From the NCBI GenBank assembly GCA_025927935.1, contig JAICKM010000290.1, forward strand, positions 1 to 8,209: DNA of 8,209 bases. The letters run 5' to 3'. Position 1 is the stretch's first letter. Each line of letters opens with the position of its first letter. Under the pieces are notes generated by a model. That model did not search any database. It was not told where the DNA came from and saw nothing but the letters and a program-made list of their open reading frames with translations. This DNA is from Chloroflexia bacterium. GTDB lineage: Bacteria > Chloroflexota > Chloroflexia > QHBQ01 > JADMIH01. Positions 5,680 through 8,209 of this stretch are shown here, piece by piece. Position numbers and translations under genes: made by a program.

Positions 5680-7188
5680 ATGCTGCGATCCACACAGTTA
5701 TATCGCGTGATCTGTCTGTTCACGGTTCTCGCCACGCTACTCGCGGGATGCGGGGACGCTGCGTCTACGGCGACGCCGGTCGCCGCGCCCGCGACCCAGC
5801 CGGCCCCCGCCGCGACAAATACCGCGGCGACCGGGGCCACGACCGGTGCCACAACGCCACCGGCGACCGCCGCCGCTGTGCCCACCGCCGCCACCGCGCC
5901 CACGGCGACGACTGCGGCGGCTACACCAGCCGGCCTGAGCGGCGGCCTCGATTTCCTGGTTTTCGGCGAGCCGGCGGAAGCCAAAGCCTTTGTCGATGTG
6001 GCGAAGGGTTTTGAGCAGGAGAACCCGGCGGTCAAGATCAACACCATCGCCGTGCCCTCGCAGCCGGACCACCTGATGAAGCTGACCACGGCTTTCGCCG
6101 CCGGCGACCCGCCCGATGTCTGGGTCATCGACTATCGCCGGTATGGCCTCTTGCAGAATGCCGGGGTGATCGAGCCGGTTGAGCCGTATCTAGAGCAGAG
6201 CACGGTCATCAAGGCCACTGATTTCTACAACAAGCCGCTGCAGCCGTTCACCGTCAACGGCAAGCTGCAATGCATCCCGATGAACATGTCGAGCCTGGAG
6301 GTCTACTACAACAAAGACCTCTTCGACCGGGCGGGTGTGCCCTATCCCAAGGCCGGGTGGACCTGGGATGAGTTTTTACAGGACGCTATCGCCATCACCA
6401 AGCTGAGCACACCCGACGAGAAGATTTATGGCGTCGGCATCGACCCGCAGTTGATCCGCCTGGCGCCGTTCGTCTGGCAGAACGGCGGCGACATCGTGGA
6501 CGACCTGGTGCATCCCACCCGGCTGACGCTCGACACCCCGGAAGCGAAGGAAGCCTTCCAGTGGTTCGTGGACCTGCAAGTCAAGCACCATGTGGTTTCC
6601 AGCCAGGTGGAAAACGCTTCGGAGCAAGACCAGACCCGCTTTATGTTCAACACGCTCGGCATGTGGCTGCTCAGCCGCCGGGTGGTGCCCGCCTTGCGCA
6701 CCAGCCAGGGCTTCACCTGGGACGTGGCGCCGCTGCCGCAGCGCGAAGTCGCGGCCAGCATCCTCCACACTGACGCCTACTGCATCGCGGCCGCATCGAA
6801 GAACAAAGATCTGGCCTGGCGCTTCGTGGAGTACGCCAACGGCCCGGTAGGCCAGGTGATCGCGGCGAAGACGGGGCGCACCGTCCCGTCGCTGCGCAGC
6901 GTCGCCGAATCGCCGATCTACCTGGAAGCGGACAAGCCGCCGGCCAGCAGCAAGGTCTTCCTTGACGCGGGGCCGATCTTGCGCGCCACCCCGCAGATCG
7001 GCACCTGGCCGGATATCGAACTGCGGGCCAACGCGGCGATCGAGCAGGCGTTCTACGGCCTGATCTCCGTGGACGACGCGATCCGCGAAATCGAGGAGGG
7101 CACCGCCGCCGACTTTAAGAGCGACCACTTTCCGGAGACAATTGTGGTGCCCACGCCGGTGCCCGGTCGCCACGGCGAGGATGATTAG
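5680..7188 (+). CDS. ABC importer solute-binding lipoprotein, family 1 (sugar type), paralogue C
   Basis: The 502-residue family 1 solute-binding protein has a signal peptide with a classical lipobox, LAGC, C24 being the lipid anchor. An unusually long Ala/Thr/Pro spacer (about 28-86) follows, and the binding fold runs from about 89. It clearly shares the fold and many blocks with paralogues A and B (YRRYG, LQCIP, YYNKDLF, PKAGWTW, WDVAPLP, DAYC, ASKNK, GRTVPS, QAFYG), including cysteines C198 and C368. It differs in three ways: the EF-hand-like loop is replaced by KLSTPDEKIYG (241-251), the spacer is longer, and the end has a Pro- and acid-rich tail of about 22 residues. The ATG has GAGAGGGA (5661-5668) 11 nt upstream. 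It is transcribed divergently from the permease operon by a strong promoter, with a hairpin after the stop. It probably delivers a related substrate to the same permeases, or acts as a high-level scavenging copy. Confidence 0.94.
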   Translation: MLRSTQLYRVICLFTVLATLLAGCGDAASTATPVAAPATQPAPAATNTAATGATTGATTPPATAAAVPTAATAPTATTAAATPAGLSGGLDFLVFGEPAEAKAFVDVAKGFEQENPAVKINTIAVPSQPDHLMKLTTAFAAGDPPDVWVIDYRRYGLLQNAGVIEPVEPYLEQSTVIKATDFYNKPLQPFTVNGKLQCIPMNMSSLEVYYNKDLFDRAGVPYPKAGWTWDEFLQDAIAITKLSTPDEKIYGVGIDPQLIRLAPFVWQNGGDIVDDLVHPTRLTLDTPEAKEAFQWFVDLQVKHHVVSSQVENASEQDQTRFMFNTLGMWLLSRRVVPALRTSQGFTWDVAPLPQREVAASILHTDAYCIAAASKNKDLAWRFVEYANGPVGQVIAAKTGRTVPSLRSVAESPIYLEADKPPASSKVFLDAGPILRATPQIGTWPDIELRANAAIEQAFYGLISVDDAIREIEEGTAADFKSDHFPETIVVPTPVPGRHGEDD

Positions 7189-7200
7189 GCTTCGGTAGAA

Positions 7201-7243
7201 CTGAGCGCGTCCGGCATCGAGGGGATGTGCCGGATCTGCTCAG
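7201..7243 (+). terminator. Two-part hairpin after the third SBP gene
   Basis: CTGAGC (7201-7206) pairs with GCTCAG (7238-7243), and CCGGCA (7211-7216) with TGCCGG (7228-7233), around an 11-nt loop. The 4-nt segments between the stems can add a few weak pairs. It begins 12 nt after the TAG. No T run follows directly, so it may stabilise or partly terminate the SBP mRNA. TTTAATAAT, the first T-rich stretch, lies further on at 7278-7286. Confidence 0.45.
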
Positions 7244-7324
7244 CGGGGGCGACCTGGCGCCTGGGCCGTCCCGGCTGTTTAATAATCCCCCTATGAGTTC
7301 CAAATGAGGAGGAGCACGCAGTTG

Positions 7325-8209
7325 ATGAAGAAACTCGCAATCGTTCTGTTCGTAGCGTTGTTGGCCGTCGGTGTCGCACCGCTGCGCCAGACCGCGGCCG
7401 CGGGTAAAGTTGTTCGCATCACCCTGATCGACGAGAACGGGTCGGGTGAAGACGGATCGGCGCAGTTGACCGATCAGGGCGACAACACGACCAAGGTCGA
7501 ACTGCTCATGCTGAACGCCCCCGACGGCGCGGTGCAACCGGCCCATATTCATAAAGGGAGTTGCGCCAATCTCGACCCGAACCCGGCCTATCCGTTGAAC
7601 AACATAACGGACGGCAAGTCCACCACGGTGGTCAATGTCTCGCTGACGGAGCTAACGTCCGAGAAGTACGCCATCAACGTGCATAAGTCGGCGGCGGAGA
7701 TCTCGGTCTACGTGTCCTGCGGCAACCTGCCGGTGGGCGCCGGCAGCAGCGGGCCGCTGACGCTGGATCAGGCCATGGCGACGCTGATCGATCAGGCCAA
7801 CGAGCTAGCCGGGACGATCAAGAAGCAGGAAGCCGACGCGTCGAAGAACGCCTATGACCTGTATCACGCCACCTTCGCGGCCAATGAAGACGCGATCAAG
7901 GCCAAGTCCGCCGACACCCAGGCCAAACTGGAAGACGCCATGCATGGAGTGAATGACGCGCTGGGCGCGGGCAACTGGGACAAGGCCACCGAGGCCGCAA
8001 ACGAGTTGCTGACGGCGCTGAACACCGCCAAGAGCACAGTGACAGGCGGCACCACGGCTCCAGCGACCAGTATGGCTACCATCATGCAGCAGCTAAAGGC
8101 CGCGGCGAGCGATCTGGTGCGGGAAACGACGAACAAGGACGCCGCCGGGGCGCAGCAAGCCTATAACGATTTCCACACGCAGTTCGCCGCGCACGAAGCG
8201 GATCTCACG
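7325..8209 (+). CDS. Exported CHRD/SOD-like domain protein with C-terminal helical repeats (3' end outside window)
   Basis: The frame is open to the window edge, 295 codons so far. Residues 1-26 are a signal peptide (KK, hydrophobic stretch, cleavage likely after AAA). Residues 28-139 look like an all-beta domain with PAHIHKGSC (72-80), YAINVHKS (115-122) and VSCGNL (130-135). The H-x-H pair H74/H76, H120 and the two cysteines C80/C132 recall CHRD and Cu/Zn-SOD-like exported domains, and metal binding is inferred from them. Residues 147-235 are an Ala-rich helical unit with YDLYHATFAANEDAI (177-191). After a Gly/Thr/Pro linker a second unit repeats the pattern as YNDFHTQFAAHEADL (280-294). 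The helical units resemble periplasmic helices of EfeO- or FTR1-linked iron-uptake proteins, but only weakly. AGGAGG at 7307-7312 lies before ATG 7325, and an in-frame TTG at 7322 is an alternative start. It is not obviously part of the sugar importer. Confidence 0.85.
   Translation, partial: MKKLAIVLFVALLAVGVAPLRQTAAAGKVVRITLIDENGSGEDGSAQLTDQGDNTTKVELLMLNAPDGAVQPAHIHKGSCANLDPNPAYPLNNITDGKSTTVVNVSLTELTSEKYAINVHKSAAEISVYVSCGNLPVGAGSSGPLTLDQAMATLIDQANELAGTIKKQEADASKNAYDLYHATFAANEDAIKAKSADTQAKLEDAMHGVNDALGAGNWDKATEAANELLTALNTAKSTVTGGTTAPATSMATIMQQLKAAASDLVRETTNKDAAGAQQAYNDFHTQFAAHEADLT

Noticed and set aside
5757..5937. Repeated Ala/Thr/Pro codons as a possible repeat array
   Set aside because: The stretch is the in-frame low-complexity spacer behind the lipoprotein cysteine, without regular unit length, so it is neither CRISPR nor a tandem repeat element.
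6376..7173. - strand open frame (265 codons) opposite SBP paralogue C
   Set aside because: It is an antisense shadow of a well-supported gene, with no start signal or domain.
7241..7286. Second terminator before the last gene (stem CAGC/GCTG followed by TTTAATAAT)
   Set aside because: Only about seven interrupted pairs across a long loop. Too weak to call beside the better hairpin at 7201-7243.
7115..7552. - strand frame of 145 codons across the SBP C end and the next gene
   Set aside because: It spans the ends of two well-supported + strand genes and their hairpin. Its product is low-complexity.
7864..8136. - strand frame of 90 codons with hydrophobic segments
   Set aside because: It is antisense to Ala-rich helices of the exported repeat protein. 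Such codons read backwards as Ala/Val/Ser-rich pseudo-membrane segments.

Overview
The window reads as GC-rich bacterial chromosomal DNA carrying a carbohydrate-type ABC importer locus. The solute-binding proteins are lipoproteins with Ala/Thr/Pro-rich spacers after the lipobox cysteine, two of them start with TTG, and the last gene encodes a histidine-rich exported domain of a type I associate with Chloroflexota. I lean towards Chloroflexota, but that is inference from style and not from a marker gene.

Layout: positions 1-262 are a near-perfect inverted repeat. Its left arm holds the last 19 codons of a solute-binding protein (SBP) gene on the + strand. Its right arm holds the identical end of a complete SBP gene on the - strand. 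The - strand then carries a five-gene cluster, in transcription order: a MalF/UgpA-type permease (5114-4203), a MalG/UgpE-type permease overlapping it by 8 nt (4210-3320), a small exported protein starting directly after the malG-like stop (3319-3029), and two tandem paralogous SBPs (2936-1602 and 1577-201). Divergent from this operon, a third SBP (5680-7188) lies behind a perfect-consensus sigma-70-type promoter (TTGACA, 18 nt, TATAAT with an extended -10) and an approximately 127-nt leader. After a hairpin, a further + strand gene (7325 to beyond 8209) encodes an exported protein with a histidine-rich beta domain resembling CHRD or Cu/Zn-SOD-like domains, followed by at least two helical repeats.

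How it works together: an SBP lipoprotein would capture a sugar-like solute outside the membrane and hand it to the permease pair. Each permease carries the EAA loop for ATPase contact. No ATP-binding subunit is in the window, so the importer probably uses one encoded elsewhere, as is common for this family. Three complete SBPs, plus the end of a fourth, around one permease pair is the most distinctive feature.

I see no CRISPR array, transposase, tRNA or rRNA. The less explained parts are the inverted repeat at the window edge, the structured leader of the third SBP, the odd start region of the malF-like gene, and the exported multidomain protein at the right end. None of these by itself establishes a new system.
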